This document shows, piece by piece, positions 1-9,319 of a stretch of 55,566 nt of DNA. Positions within the stretch are counted from its first letter, which is position 1. The number at the start of each line of letters is the position of its first letter. Origin of the DNA: an uncultured Verrucomicrobiae bacterium (GTDB lineage: Bacteria; Verrucomicrobiota; Verrucomicrobiia; Limisphaerales; AAA164-E04); the NCBI GenBank assembly GCA_943788245.1, contig CALSPN010000031.1, positions 1 to 55,566 on the forward strand, written 5' to 3'. Position numbers and translations under genes: made by a program. The notes beneath the pieces were generated by a model. The model did no database searches. It saw nothing but the letters and a program-made list of their open reading frames with translations, and was not told the DNA's origin.

Positions 1-1
1 A

Positions 2-750
2 GGAGATGAGGAACCGGTGAATAATCACGGCACACAGGATGTGCTTGATTATCTGAAAAAAGAGCAATGTTACCATTGATTTCTGCATGGTAACTGAGCC
101 TACCTCACTTGCCACATTTGGAGACGCCATCAAGGTTGGGCGACGGGGTTCGATCAATGGGTTCCTGACGCTTCTCGGAAAGCAAGGGCACTCCGCCTAC
201 CCCGAGCTGGCGATGAATCCTGTGCATCAAAGTTTCAAGGCACTCCAATCATTGACTGAGCGAGTATGGGATCCAGGTGATCAACATTTTCCTGCCGCTG
301 GATTTCAAATTACCAATGTCGGTGCCGGCACGGGGGCCGCCAACGTGATTCCCTGGGAAGTTCAATGTTCAGTTCAACCTTCGGCATGGTCCGGGGCTTA
401 GCTTGGAAACGGTAGAAGCGTCGATTCGGCAAACGCTCGATGGCGCAGGGCTTCGTTACGAGCTGAAATGTGTCTCAGATGCCAAGCCATTCAAAACAAA
501 ACAAGGGATATGCTGACTCAGATCTGCCGGGAGGTTGTCAGCGAGTTCTCGGGGCAGGAACCGCATTTATCAACAGGGAGGAGGTACTTCCGACGCTCGT
601 TTCATTGCTCCTCATAGCCGCGAGCTGGTTGAGTTTGGTTTAGTCGGGGATACAAGTCACCATGTCGATGAGCATATCATCACCTATGATCTGGTTCGAC
701 TCGTGCGCGTTTATGAAAAAATACTGGATCAGTTGTTAGAGCTTGCTTGA
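2..750 (+). CDS. dapE: Succinyl-diaminopimelate desuccinylase (M20 peptidase family), 3' part, frameshifted
   Basis: Cytoplasmic zinc enzyme of the lysine/diaminopimelate pathway that removes succinate from N-succinyl-LL-diaminopimelate. The visible part starts at the catalytic 'GDEEP' motif and continues with 'VTEPTS', 'GRRGSINGFLT', 'GKQGHSAYP', 'NPVH', 'GTGAANVIP' and the C-terminal 'GGGTSDARFI', which is the DapE order; the 5' part lies outside the window. The reading frame breaks four times. Removing one base near 71-78, in CCC 351-353 and in GGG near 576, and adding one to GGG 505-507, gives one continuous DapE protein to the stop at 750. The breaks are therefore probably sequence errors rather than gene death. 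It converges on the M23 peptidase gene, with 22 bases between the two stops. Confidence 0.85.
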
Positions 751-772
751 GCTTCAAAAGGGCTCATTGGGT

Positions 773-1786
773 TTACTCAGCAAATGTAAGCAGGTTGATT
801 AGGTCCAACCCGGATTTCGAGAGCTTGAACTCCTTGCCCTGCTTTCTGACCAGTCCTCGGCAGCGATGTTTTGAGTATACCATTTCCTCGACATGCAGCA
901 GTTCGATGGAATTACTTTTCATGGGTTCACGTTTTGAGGGTTCTAATCGATATGGGACGCCGAAGGGATTGAATGTGATTTCGTAGCCGGTTATTTGCTC
1001 CGTGGAGAGGTCAGAAGCTTTTTTGACAAGTGGCACGTATCTGCGCATCCATGGGAAATCAGCTTTGTTCACGAATACGGTATACAAGGCTTCCTGATTC
1101 CTTATGAAACCGCGAAGACTGAAGTTTTTCTGCAATCGGACCTGCTCCTTGTAAATGGACTCAGGATTGAGCCCCAGAAAATTACGGCCATTCCACACGC
1201 CGTGATCATTTGTGCTACCTGGGTTTCTTTTCTGGAACCATTGATCAAAATTTTCATTGATGACCAGTGTGATTTCGAAGTGCAAATGTGCACGCGCGCG
1301 CGCGATACTCCCTGAGTTCGTGGTGCGCCCCATGGTGGCAATACGAGCCCCTGCTTCAACCATTCTGCCGGGAGTGACCTGATCTTCAATGCGACTTAAA
1401 TGGGCATAAATGGTGTAAATCTCAAGGCCTTCAATTTTGTGCCCAATGATTATGTATTTACCATAATTCGAAAGGCCAGGTTTGTGATTTACATAACAAA
1501 CGATTCCTTCTGCTGCAGCGAAAATAAGGTCTTTAGGCTCCCCTTTTTGATCCGTTTGAGTGTACAGAATATCAATGCCCTCATGAAATTTCCAACCCTC
1601 CGAGCGCACGCATCCGAATCGACCGCTTTCCCATTTGCCGGTGTTTGTAGGCGCAAAAAAGGTTTGGTAACCTTGAGTAGAACCATCCCACAAAGCTTCA
1701 TTGATTGTCGGGATTCTAAATACAGGTTCAGCCATTGATTCCAGACTGATCCATGCAAGGTAGAGAAATAAGACGTATTTTTGCAT
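773..1786 (-). CDS. M23 family metallopeptidase (LytM/lysostaphin-like), secreted
   Basis: Probable peptidoglycan endopeptidase acting in the periplasm. A 337-residue protein with a short hydrophobic signal peptide (residues 1-19, ending SMAEP). The M23 core is clear: 'HEGID' supplies H68 and D72, 'YAHL' H129, and 'HLHFE' H167 and H169, the usual zinc and catalytic set. A C-terminal region of about 130 residues after the catalytic domain is not recognised. It lies 23 bases downstream of the lipoprotein gene 1810-2325 on the same strand, so the two are probably co-transcribed. All zinc residues are present, so it is predicted active rather than a LytM regulator. Confidence 0.88.
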   Translation of the reverse strand: MQKYVLFLYLAWISLESMAEPVFRIPTINEALWDGSTQGYQTFFAPTNTGKWESGRFGCVRSEGWKFHEGIDILYTQTDQKGEPKDLIFAAAEGIVCYVNHKPGLSNYGKYIIIGHKIEGLEIYTIYAHLSRIEDQVTPGRMVEAGARIATMGRTTNSGSIARARAHLHFEITLVINENFDQWFQKRNPGSTNDHGVWNGRNFLGLNPESIYKEQVRLQKNFSLRGFIRNQEALYTVFVNKADFPWMRRYVPLVKKASDLSTEQITGYEITFNPFGVPYRLEPSKREPMKSNSIELLHVEEMVYSKHRCRGLVRKQGKEFKLSKSGLDLINLLTFAE

Positions 1787-1809
1787 AACGCGATCAATAA
1801 CCCGTGAGA

Positions 1810-2325
1810 CTAGAATACATAGGCTTTACCCAATTCTTCGGCTGCGTTGTTGATTCCTAAAACGATTCGTTCTGCTTCTTCACGGGTGGCATCGGGAGTG
1901 AAAATGAGAACACCATTAGTAATGGTTCTTATAATCTGAGGGGCTGCCAGCCAACGTGAGTCATCAAAGTTCGAATGAATGGCAATGCGCTTGCCGCGGT
2001 TGTAAGTGGTGATTGTCTGAAGTCGCTTAGTGCCGATTTCGTCGAATTGAATACGGATACTGAACCCGCCGATAGCTTCGACCACACGCGCTTGGGTGAT
2101 ATAAACCACATCCAAAAAAGCTTCGTTTCTGATGCTTATCTGCTGGGGGTTAGCTCTGTAGACTGGTATGTAACCTGTTCTTCCTGAACCGTCAGGAGTG
2201 GACTCTAAATGGAAGTTTATAAGGCTGTATTTTTTGTCTTTGGAGATACCATTCGTCTGGCACCCTGTGGATAAAAGGACCACAGTGGCGAAAATGATGT
2301 TGATTGATGCTTGGAGTCTGTTCAT
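1810..2325 (-). CDS. Lipoprotein with SecD P1-head-like domain
   Basis: A 171-residue predicted lipoprotein. Residues 1-22 form a signal peptide ending in the lipobox 'LSTGC', with Cys22 as the lipidation site. The rest resembles the periplasmic P1 head subdomain of SecD: 'VVYITQARVVEAIGGFSIRI' is followed by 'FDEIGTKRLQTIT', 'NRGKRIAI', a 'AAPQIIRTITNGVLIF' segment and a final 'EEAERIVLGIN' helix. In SecD this domain helps release exported proteins; a free-standing copy has no assigned function here. It lacks any transmembrane region apart from the signal. It is probably transcribed with the M23 peptidase gene just downstream. The domain match is from pattern memory, not a search. Confidence 0.75.
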   Translation of the reverse strand: MNRLQASINIIFATVVLLSTGCQTNGISKDKKYSLINFHLESTPDGSGRTGYIPVYRANPQQISIRNEAFLDVVYITQARVVEAIGGFSIRIQFDEIGTKRLQTITTYNRGKRIAIHSNFDDSRWLAAPQIIRTITNGVLIFTPDATREEAERIVLGINNAAEELGKAYVF

Positions 2326-2365
2326 AGTCCTCTCTACTGTTTAGAACAACAAAACCAATAACACT

Positions 2366-2461
2366 ATGGGAAAACAACACAATAAAATGGAAAAACGCAA
2401 ACGTCGCAAAGCTTACAACAAACGAAAAAAGGAATTGGCAAAAGCGCCAGCCAAATCTTAA
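2366..2461 (+). CDS. Small, highly basic protein (31 residues), unknown
   Basis: An ATG-to-TAA reading frame of 31 residues that starts MGKQHNKMEKRKRRKAY. About half of the residues are Lys or Arg, with only two acidic ones. It lies between the divergent start of the lipoprotein gene (2325) and the end of the leftward gene at 2583, in space otherwise empty. I see no strong ribosome binding site before the ATG, and Met8 is an alternative start. The composition recalls very small ribosome-associated basic proteins (bTHX type), and similar short 'MGK...KRKRRK' proteins may exist in related bacteria, but I cannot confirm this. Function unknown. Confidence 0.45.
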   Translation: MGKQHNKMEKRKRRKAYNKRKKELAKAPAKS

Positions 2462-2582
2462 CGCGATCTCTTTGCAAATTTTATCCGGTTGAACCAAGAA
2501 CAGGACTCCTCCTGCCTCTGGTCAGCCGGCGTTACACTTGCTTTTTCAATTTCGGATTGCCCTTCCTCGGCAATCAGGTCTT

Positions 2583-3095
2583 TCACATTTTATTTCCCCA
2601 TTCGAGGTCTTCTCGAGTCTTTATCGATGAAATCAACCACTGGTTTCTCTCTCCTTTCACCCACTTAAATTCCATAATCCTGACCATGATATCAGCATTG
2701 CTCTCCCATCTTGCAGTGACAGTGGCCAGTGTGCTGATAGAACCGCCCTCGCCGAATTCAAACACCGGATCAGTAATGCGCACCTGCATGCCTGCACGCT
2801 CCTGCTGTCGAGAAGAAAGCACGTAAGTCTTGATTTCATTCCGCCCATGGATATTCCAGGTGCTGGAATCGGTTTTAATATTCAACCCAGCATTCTGCGT
2901 GAACATTTCGAGGATTCCTCCGGCGGAGGCAAGATGAACCAAAGGAGGGGTATTCGGAGTGTAAGAAACCAGCGATTCGAGTCGGCCCAGTTTCTTGCGT
3001 ATACGCATTTCATCACTTGGGAAAAGGAACACAAGGGCTTTCCAACCTATGAATGTCAGACCCGCCAAAATGATAATCCACCTGATTATTTTCAA
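2583..3095 (-). CDS. Membrane-anchored protein, unknown (possible NTF2/SnoaL-like fold)
   Basis: A 170-residue protein with one N-terminal membrane segment (about residues 5-25) and a soluble domain. The soluble part begins with a helical 'DEMRIRKKLGRLESLVSY' stretch, then alternates predicted strands and ends 'WLISSIKTREDLEW'. The pattern of long helix, strands and 'WKVKGERNxW'-like turn suits an NTF2/SnoaL-like domain, but no catalytic residues stand out. The start overlaps the end of the signal peptidase gene by 4 bases (ATGA), so the two are translationally linked. The link may be accidental: no role in secretion is shown by the sequence. Confidence 0.72.
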   Translation of the reverse strand: MKIIRWIIILAGLTFIGWKALVFLFPSDEMRIRKKLGRLESLVSYTPNTPPLVHLASAGGILEMFTQNAGLNIKTDSSTWNIHGRNEIKTYVLSSRQQERAGMQVRITDPVFEFGEGGSISTLATVTARWESNADIMVRIMEFKWVKGERNQWLISSIKTREDLEWGNKM

Positions 3096-3608
3096 AATAG
3101 AATTTTCCCAACCAACATGGATGCGTGAACCTTGCCGAATTCACTGATGGCACGGTTGTCGCCAATCGCCCAGTAAACATCGGGTTTCAACTCCAGCTCA
3201 CGTTCCCTCCATCCTCCGTTTTGCTTGATGTAGGGTTCATTCAATTCCTTGTCGTTGATAAAAATCTTACCATCCAGCATCCGGATTCGATCTCCCGGCA
3301 GGCCCAAAATCCTTTTCAGGATGGTGACCCTTTCTCCCGTGGTTTTAATGATCACAATATCCCCGCGTTGAGGCTTTGACCACCTGTAAGCAAGGCGATT
3401 GGCATAATTGATCTGACCATTCCGATAGGTGGGAAACATGCTGTAACCAGTGACTTTGATTGGGAGGAGTAAATATTTCAGAATCACATATGCCAAAATG
3501 CTCAAGCATAGAAGTCGATACCAAGTTCGAACCGGATTGGTTCCGACGGAAAAGCGGCGCCAAAAAGATGGGGGAATGGGGGGGGGTGTTTTCTAATTCG
3601 ACTTCCAT
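3092..3608 (-). CDS. lepB: Signal peptidase I (S26 family), N-terminus frameshifted at a G9 tract
   Basis: Membrane serine protease that removes signal peptides on the outer face of the inner membrane. The catalytic Ser lies in 'GYSMFPT' and the general-base Lys in 'ILKRILGLPGD'; 'GDNR' marks the last conserved box. Read from TTG at 3505 the protein is 137 residues with a short membrane anchor. A better N-terminus exists: ATG at 3608 opens 'MEVELENTPPP', and shortening the nine-G run at 3578-3586 by one joins it to 'IPPSFWRRFSVG' and the membrane segment. This gives a proline-rich cytoplasmic leader plus anchor. The protein is short for the family, with a reduced domain II. It overlaps the next gene by 4 bases. 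Confidence 0.85.
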
Positions 3609-3722
3609 AATTGAATCTTCCTAAGCAATTGACGTATCTTCTTCAATACCCCTTTATCTGAAATATTCAAACTTCCCGATGATTTTTCCTCCAAAAAATT
3701 ATGGGGGACATGGAATGATGCG

Positions 3723-4424
3723 CTACCAAAACCAGTATGCAAGAGGAGCAATAACAATCAAAGATGGCAAGTAATCTGCAAGCCTTGGTTTGGCTGTATT
3801 CGTGATAAGAACGATCGATGTAAAAACCAGGAGACCGGCTATTCCCATCATTCCGTCAACCATATCAGGAATCAGTATCTGTGACTTCATCCAATGCACA
3901 ATCAATGTAAGATTGCCTTGGAATGCAAGGAGGGGAATGGCGCTCAGTACTACGGATCCCCCGAATAAGCGATAAAATGAATGTGCAGCCATACCGTCCA
4001 TTACCGCTTTTAACAGGAGAGTGCGATAATCCCCTGTCAGACCCTCCATGCATGCTCCGATCGCTGCAAATGGTGTTAAGCAATAGAGAGCTGATGTAAG
4101 TTTGAATCCCTGGGATTTGGATGGTTTGTCAAACTGATCCTTGGCAAACATGACCAATCGATTCAGTTTTTTCTGAATGCCCAATAGCCTTCCTGCCATG
4201 TTACCCACAACAAGGGCTGTAAAAAGCAGCAGCATTTGTTTCAAGTGCTGTATCACGCCTCCATGCATCGATTCCCAGAGCAATGAGATACCCACATACA
4301 TAGCAAAAACTGCCAGTACAATTTTTATTCTTTGTTGAGCTATCTGCGAAAGGTCTTTTTTGGAAACGATCGCAATCGAGGTTCCCAGCAAGATGGCCAG
4401 TGCGTTGATCCATGTACCTGTCAC
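3723..4424 (-). CDS. DUF554 family integral membrane protein
   Basis: A 233-residue hydrophobic protein starting 'MTGTWINALAILLGTSIAI', the N-terminal signature of the DUF554 family (YdfK-like). Six or seven membrane spans can be seen, with a Gly-rich first loop and 'ALVVGNMAGRLLGI' in the third span, and 'CLTPFAAIGACMEGLTGDY' in the middle as in other members. The family has no firmly known function; transport has been suggested. It stands alone: about 90 bases separate it from the DUF1501 gene upstream and 114 from lepB downstream, all on the same strand. Confidence 0.85.
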   Translation of the reverse strand: MTGTWINALAILLGTSIAIVSKKDLSQIAQQRIKIVLAVFAMYVGISLLWESMHGGVIQHLKQMLLLFTALVVGNMAGRLLGIQKKLNRLVMFAKDQFDKPSKSQGFKLTSALYCLTPFAAIGACMEGLTGDYRTLLLKAVMDGMAAHSFYRLFGGSVVLSAIPLLAFQGNLTLIVHWMKSQILIPDMVDGMMGIAGLLVFTSIVLITNTAKPRLADYLPSLIVIAPLAYWFW

Positions 4425-4514
4425 AACCTAAACTTCAATGAGCAGGGACCGCTGATCCATGTTGAATTTGATAATAATTACTTTCTGACTGATTCTCGAT
4501 GGCATGGTTCATTT

Positions 4515-6027
4515 TCAGATCAGTATGTCACGAATAACGTTGCCGTGCACATTGGTGAGGCGCCTTTCTATCCCATTGTGATAAAAACTCAAGCGCTCAT
4601 GATCGAGCCCGAGTAGATGGAGGATGGTGGCGTGAAAATCGTGTGTAGTCACAACATTTTCGACTGCACGGTAACCAAATGGATCTGTCGCTCCATAGGA
4701 AAATGCTTTCTTGACTCCTGCACCTGCCAGCCATGCGGTGAATCCTTTTGGATTATGGTCACGCCCACTTGCTCCCTTCTGGAAGGTTGGCATACGGCCG
4801 AATTCGGTGCACCAGACCACCAAGGTGTCCTCCAAGAGGCCTCTTTGTTTCAGATCGGTAATCAATGCTGCTGTAGGTTGATCCATGATTTCACCATGCA
4901 CTGGGTATTGCGCGGCGAGTGTTTTATGACCATCCCAATTACTGACTCCCTCACCTCCGGTCTGGTATGCTCCGTTGAAAAGCTGCACAAAACGCACCCC
5001 TTTTTCAACCAGTCGACGTGCCAGAATGCAGTTCCTCGCATACGACGCTTTGAGGTTACTGGTACTGTTGCCCTTTTGGTCCGCTCCGTAAAGCTTCATG
5101 ATATGAGACGGCTCGGAGGAGAGGTCGCTTACTTCAGGCACTGATAGCTGCATGCGTGCAGCAAGTTCGTAACTTGAGATGCGGGCTGCCAGTTCGCTGT
5201 CGCCCGGGTAATCTTCCATCTGATGCCTGTTTAATTTATTCAGAAAGGCACGCGTTCGCTGGTCGGTATCGCCAGAAGTTCCTTTTGGCGGGCTGAGATT
5301 GCGGACTGGTTGGGAGGCATTGAAATCGGTACCCTGAAATGCTGCCGGTAAAAATCCGGGACCCCAGCAATTCACGCTGGATTGAGGCGTTCCTCGCGGA
5401 TCAGGAATGGCAACATAGGCAGGAAGTGAATCAACTTCACTTCCGAGCGCATAGGTCGCCCATGCGCCCATGCTGGGAAATCCATCCAGAGTAAATCCCG
5501 TGCACATGAAGTTTTCCCCGGGGCCATGAGTGTTCGTCTCACTGGTGAGAGAATGGATGAAACAAAAATCATCAACTAGATTTCCAAGATGAGGTACCAG
5601 GTCAGAGGTCCATTTTCCGGATTGACCTCGCGGTCTGAATTCGAAAGGGCTCTTGGTGAGGTTGCCTTGTTCTCCTTGAAAAGTGATCAAGTCCTCACCT
5701 CCAGGCATGGGCTGACCATGTCGGCGCCATAATTCAGGTTTATAATCGAAAGTATCCAGTTGGCTTACCGCCCCCCGAACAAAAAATCATCAATACCTGT
5801 TTTGCGCGCGAGGGGAAGTGACTCTGCCTTGCCGCATTGGGGTTTGCGGGATCAATGTCAGGCCGGATTGGAATGGCAGATGTTGCATTCGCTTCTGTAT
5901 TCTTTGCCATCAGGCCATCCTGACCGAGTAGATGAGTCAGCGCCATACTCCCCAGAGCCGTTCCGCTTTGTGAAAGAAAACTTCTTCGGTCAAGCATCGG
6001 ATGGGTGAATCGAAAGGGATGTTTCAT
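4515..6027 (-). CDS. DUF1501 family protein with Tat signal (alkaline-phosphatase-like fold), one frameshift
   Basis: A member of the large planctomycete/verrucomicrobial DUF1501 family, related to sulfatases and phosphatases and usually exported by Tat. The ATG at 6027 begins a protein with the twin-arginine motif 'LDRRSFLSQ'. Family motifs follow: '[13 protein letters not shown]', '[12 protein letters not shown]', '[11 protein letters not shown]', '[11 protein letters not shown]', '[10 protein letters not shown]' and '[15 protein letters not shown]'. The frame breaks at the C6 run 5771-5776; five bases there give a continuous '[13 protein letters not shown]'. Seven bases separate it from the PSCyt1/DUF1553 gene upstream, the usual operon pair. 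The substrate is unknown; the pair is commonly thought to act on complex polysaccharides, which is inference. Confidence 0.88.
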
Positions 6028-6034
6028 GCTTTTC

Positions 6035-8926
6035 TTAAAAAATGAAAATAAATCGACTTGAATTGTAAAGTGCTCTGCAGAGCGATGCATGCCCGTCACT
6101 TTGAACCAACGCTTTGGATATTTGCATTTCGTGTTCGTCAGGCCGTTTTCCATGCAATGCGAGAAAAGCGTGATCTATTTGTTGTTTCAGTGAATCCGGA
6201 AAGTCTCTCTGGAGCCTGGAAGCAAGGATCTCTGATTGCTGCAATATGAAATTGCTGTTAAACAGATTCAGCGCTTGGATGGGAGTGTTTGACCTGGAGC
6301 GATTTGATATGACTTGATTGCCATCTGGGCAGTCAAATGCGCCAAAGATGGCATCCTGTTCCTGACGTATGCGGGTTTGGTACACCATACGACGAAATTC
6401 CTTGGGACCGAAATGCTCTTTGGGGAAATAATGCATCACGTTTTCAACCTGTACATCCAGTAAGTAAAAAACCTGGTCCCTGCATTTTCAGATCCAGCGC
6501 ACCTGAGGTGAATAAGATACTATCCCTCATGGGCTCTGCAGAAAGCCTTCTTGGTGTGTAACGCCAAAGCCATACGCCTCCTGCATCTTTGTCCATACCC
6601 ATCGGGGTAGGTTTACTGGATTGCCTGAAGGTCCTGGAGTTCAGGATGAGTCGCTGAATGTGTTTGATGGACCAGTCATTCCTCATGAACTCATCGGCAA
6701 GCCAATCAAGCAATAAGGGGGTGTGAGGGAGCTGCTCCATTGGCCCCGAAGTCACCGGGAGTCCTTACAAGCCCTTGTCCCATGACGTAATGCCATATCC
6801 TGTTGACCATGACACGAGCTGTGAGAGGGTTGTCTTTCGATGTGATCCATTGAGCTAATTTAAGCCGGCGCTGCTCTTCCGCTTCATCCTCATCCATCAA
6901 CAATGGTTTGATGACTCGCAATGCTCCGGGAGGAGTTTTCTCTCTCTTCTCCATTGGGTCTCCTCTGTAGAGTCGATGCGTGGGGCCCGGCTGCTTGAAT
7001 TGACCAGCCCAAACCATACCTCTTTTTCTGAGTCCTTTGAGTTCGCTCTTGAGGTTTTCTTTTTGCTTAAGGAGAGATTCTGCTTTTGAACGCTCCGAAT
7101 CGTTCAGCTCATTGAGAAAGGCAAGGGAATCGGGCTTGTTTTGAAAAGGGGCCCGATTGTTTGAGTCTGCAATGCGTACCCCACTCGTCTTTTTGGGTGC
7201 GCGCCTCGATAATGTAACGCGTTGGAATTCTATCTTGGAATTGACCTGACCTGTCGCGACTCCAGACAATTTTCTGAATGGAGTGTTCTTTCAAAAATGA
7301 AATTTCAATCCAACCGCTGCCACTGCTGTTGGATATCCAGCTGTATGCATTACCGGTCCGGCCATCGTTGATGTGTTTCAGTTGATGGATGGCGTAACCA
7401 GGCAGCGTACCAGAAGCAGAAGCCGCTGCACCATTGCTTGCCAGTGCAACGTTGTTGCCGCCATCATCATAGACCTCCAATTCATCAATGCAGGGTTGGC
7501 CTGAAGAACTGGCGAGAACCGTGAATCGTATGGCGTTTGCTTTCACTGAATCAATCAGCTCTTCATTCGACTGAGAAGATACCTGAAGACGCTTGGTTTG
7601 CTGTGTCTTGGTTTTTGTGAATTCTGCCGCTTTTTTTAATTTCCCCAGTTCCATTTCAATGGATGCCAACTGGGATTCGATATGGACGATACTTTTCTGT
7701 GTGTCTTCGGGCAGTTTTTTTTCGAATGCACGTTCTCCATGTTGTACACCCGCAAATACGGCTTGCATGCTGTAGTATTCTTTTTGATGAATAGGATCGA
7801 ACTTATGGGTATGGCATCTCGCACATCCGACGGTCAACCCCAGGAAGGCCGTGCTTGTTGTGTGAATCATGTCGTCCAATTCATTTTGTCGCTGCATCAG
7901 TGTTAAAGTGATATCAGGGCTTTTCACAATATCATAAGGGCCTGCTACCAGGAAACCTGTTGCGGCATCCTCACCCAGCACATCACCTGCCAATTGTTCT
8001 TCGATGAACTGATCGTATGGTTTGTTTGTGTTCAGCGCGTTGATCACATAATCTCTATAATGCCAGGCTGTTTTTCGCTCGCGGTTGGTTTCGAACCCGT
8101 TGGAATCTGCATACCTTGCGATGTCCAGCCAATGGCGTGCCCAGCGCTCTCCATAACGCGGGCTTGCCAGCGCGGCTTCGACTTGGTTTGAGTATGATGA
8201 TTCGTTCGAATCTCTCAGGAAGCTCAAAAGTTCCTTGGGAGTGGGAGGAATACCTTTGGTCACAAGAAACAGCCTTCGCAATGCAGTAGCCCGGTCAGCT
8301 TCGGGTGACAGGGTCAGACCTTCTTTGACAAGTCGGTAGTCAATAAATGCATCAATCGGGTTCTCAATGCGTGTATTCGTTTTTCCTGCGACCGGAGGGG
8401 CAGGGCGTTGAACTTTCTGGAAAGCCCAGTGATCTGTCTCATAAAAGGAGTTGGCACCATCCATTGATTCCGGAAGCGCGGCACCCTGCGCGATCCATTG
8501 TAGTAAAACTTTCTGCTCACTGTCGGAGACTCCCGGCCCATCTGGAGGCATTCGTTCTTCGCTATCCTCATGGGTGATCTTTTGAATAAGATAACTTTTT
8601 GATGGGGCATTGGGCTGAATTAAGGGTTCACCTGAATTACCGCCGAGTAAAATACCCTTGCTGGTATCAAGGCGCAGCGATGATTTCGCTTTTTCCGTTC
8701 CATGGCACTCAAAACAATATTTTTGAAGAATAGGGCGAACTTCTTTTACAAAATAAGCTGAAGAATTTTCTGAGAGGCTGAGGGGTTGCTCCGCTGACGG
8801 CGGTGAGGCTGCCGTTCCAGGCGACAACCAGACCATGATCGAGAAAAGTCCGGACAACCGCAAAAGTTGATTCAAATTCTGACTACTTGAATGATGCAAG
8901 CGGGATTTCACAACGCAACCATTCAA
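6035..8926 (-). CDS. PSCyt1-DUF1549-DUF1553 secreted cytochrome protein, three frameshifts
   Basis: A large secreted protein of about 960 residues. In order: signal peptide; PSCyt1 c-heme domain with 'CFECH' near residue 72 and the distal 'MPPDGPG'; DUF1549 ('[11 protein letters not shown]', '[20 protein letters not shown]', '[12 protein letters not shown]' as a second CxxCH); an inserted galactose-binding-like segment ('[14 protein letters not shown]'); then DUF1553 ('[20 protein letters not shown]', '[10 protein letters not shown]', '[13 protein letters not shown]'). Frames break at C4 7179-7182, G5 6717-6721 and A6 6466-6471. Removing one base from each run restores '[10 protein letters not shown]', '[13 protein letters not shown]' and '[12 protein letters not shown]'. 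It is the first gene of an operon with the DUF1501 gene. It may pass electrons in polymer degradation, but the reaction is unknown. Confidence 0.88.
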
Positions 8927-9170
8927 TCTTCAAAGCCGGTGGGCAAGTCTAATTTTTGGTAGCTTTTGCCACATGGAGTTGTCAGTAGTGGAAGATTTCA
9001 ATTAGAACAGGATGCCAGTCTTTTGCATCGCATGTCCGTTGGTGGTTATTAAAACACGCAAATACTTCCATGTAAATGGTGCAGTGTGATGCCAGACTTT
9101 CAGAATCGACGCATGAGATTGAAAGTTGAGTATTTAAACCGGAGCCGTCTTGCAATTTTGCTTGATATTG

Positions 9171-9206
9171 ATGATTTGTCTGGAGGCTGCGCTCCAGACA
9201 AATCAT
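9171..9206. repeat. Perfect 15-bp inverted repeat with 6-base loop
   Basis: The arms 9171-9185 and 9192-9206 (ATGATTTGTCTGGAG and its exact complement) enclose GCTGCG. No run of T follows on either strand, so it is not a typical intrinsic terminator, though it may still stop transcription of the PA14 gene that ends at 9320. The surrounding 393 bases (8927-9319) hold no other feature that I can see; they separate the PA14 gene from the DUF1553 gene and should also contain the promoter of the latter. Confidence 0.7.
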
Positions 9207-9319
9207 TTCAAGTCAGCGAATCATTAAATTGCTTCCTTTACGAGCGGATGGAAAACTGAAACGCATCTTTCAGTGAGGCCTTGCCCCTTTCTTTCCATGC
9301 ATATGAATTTAAGCACGCA

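Noticed and set aside
4617..5144. 175-codon open frame on the plus strand
   Set aside because: Antisense to the DUF1501 gene; no protein features and the opposite strand carries clear motifs.
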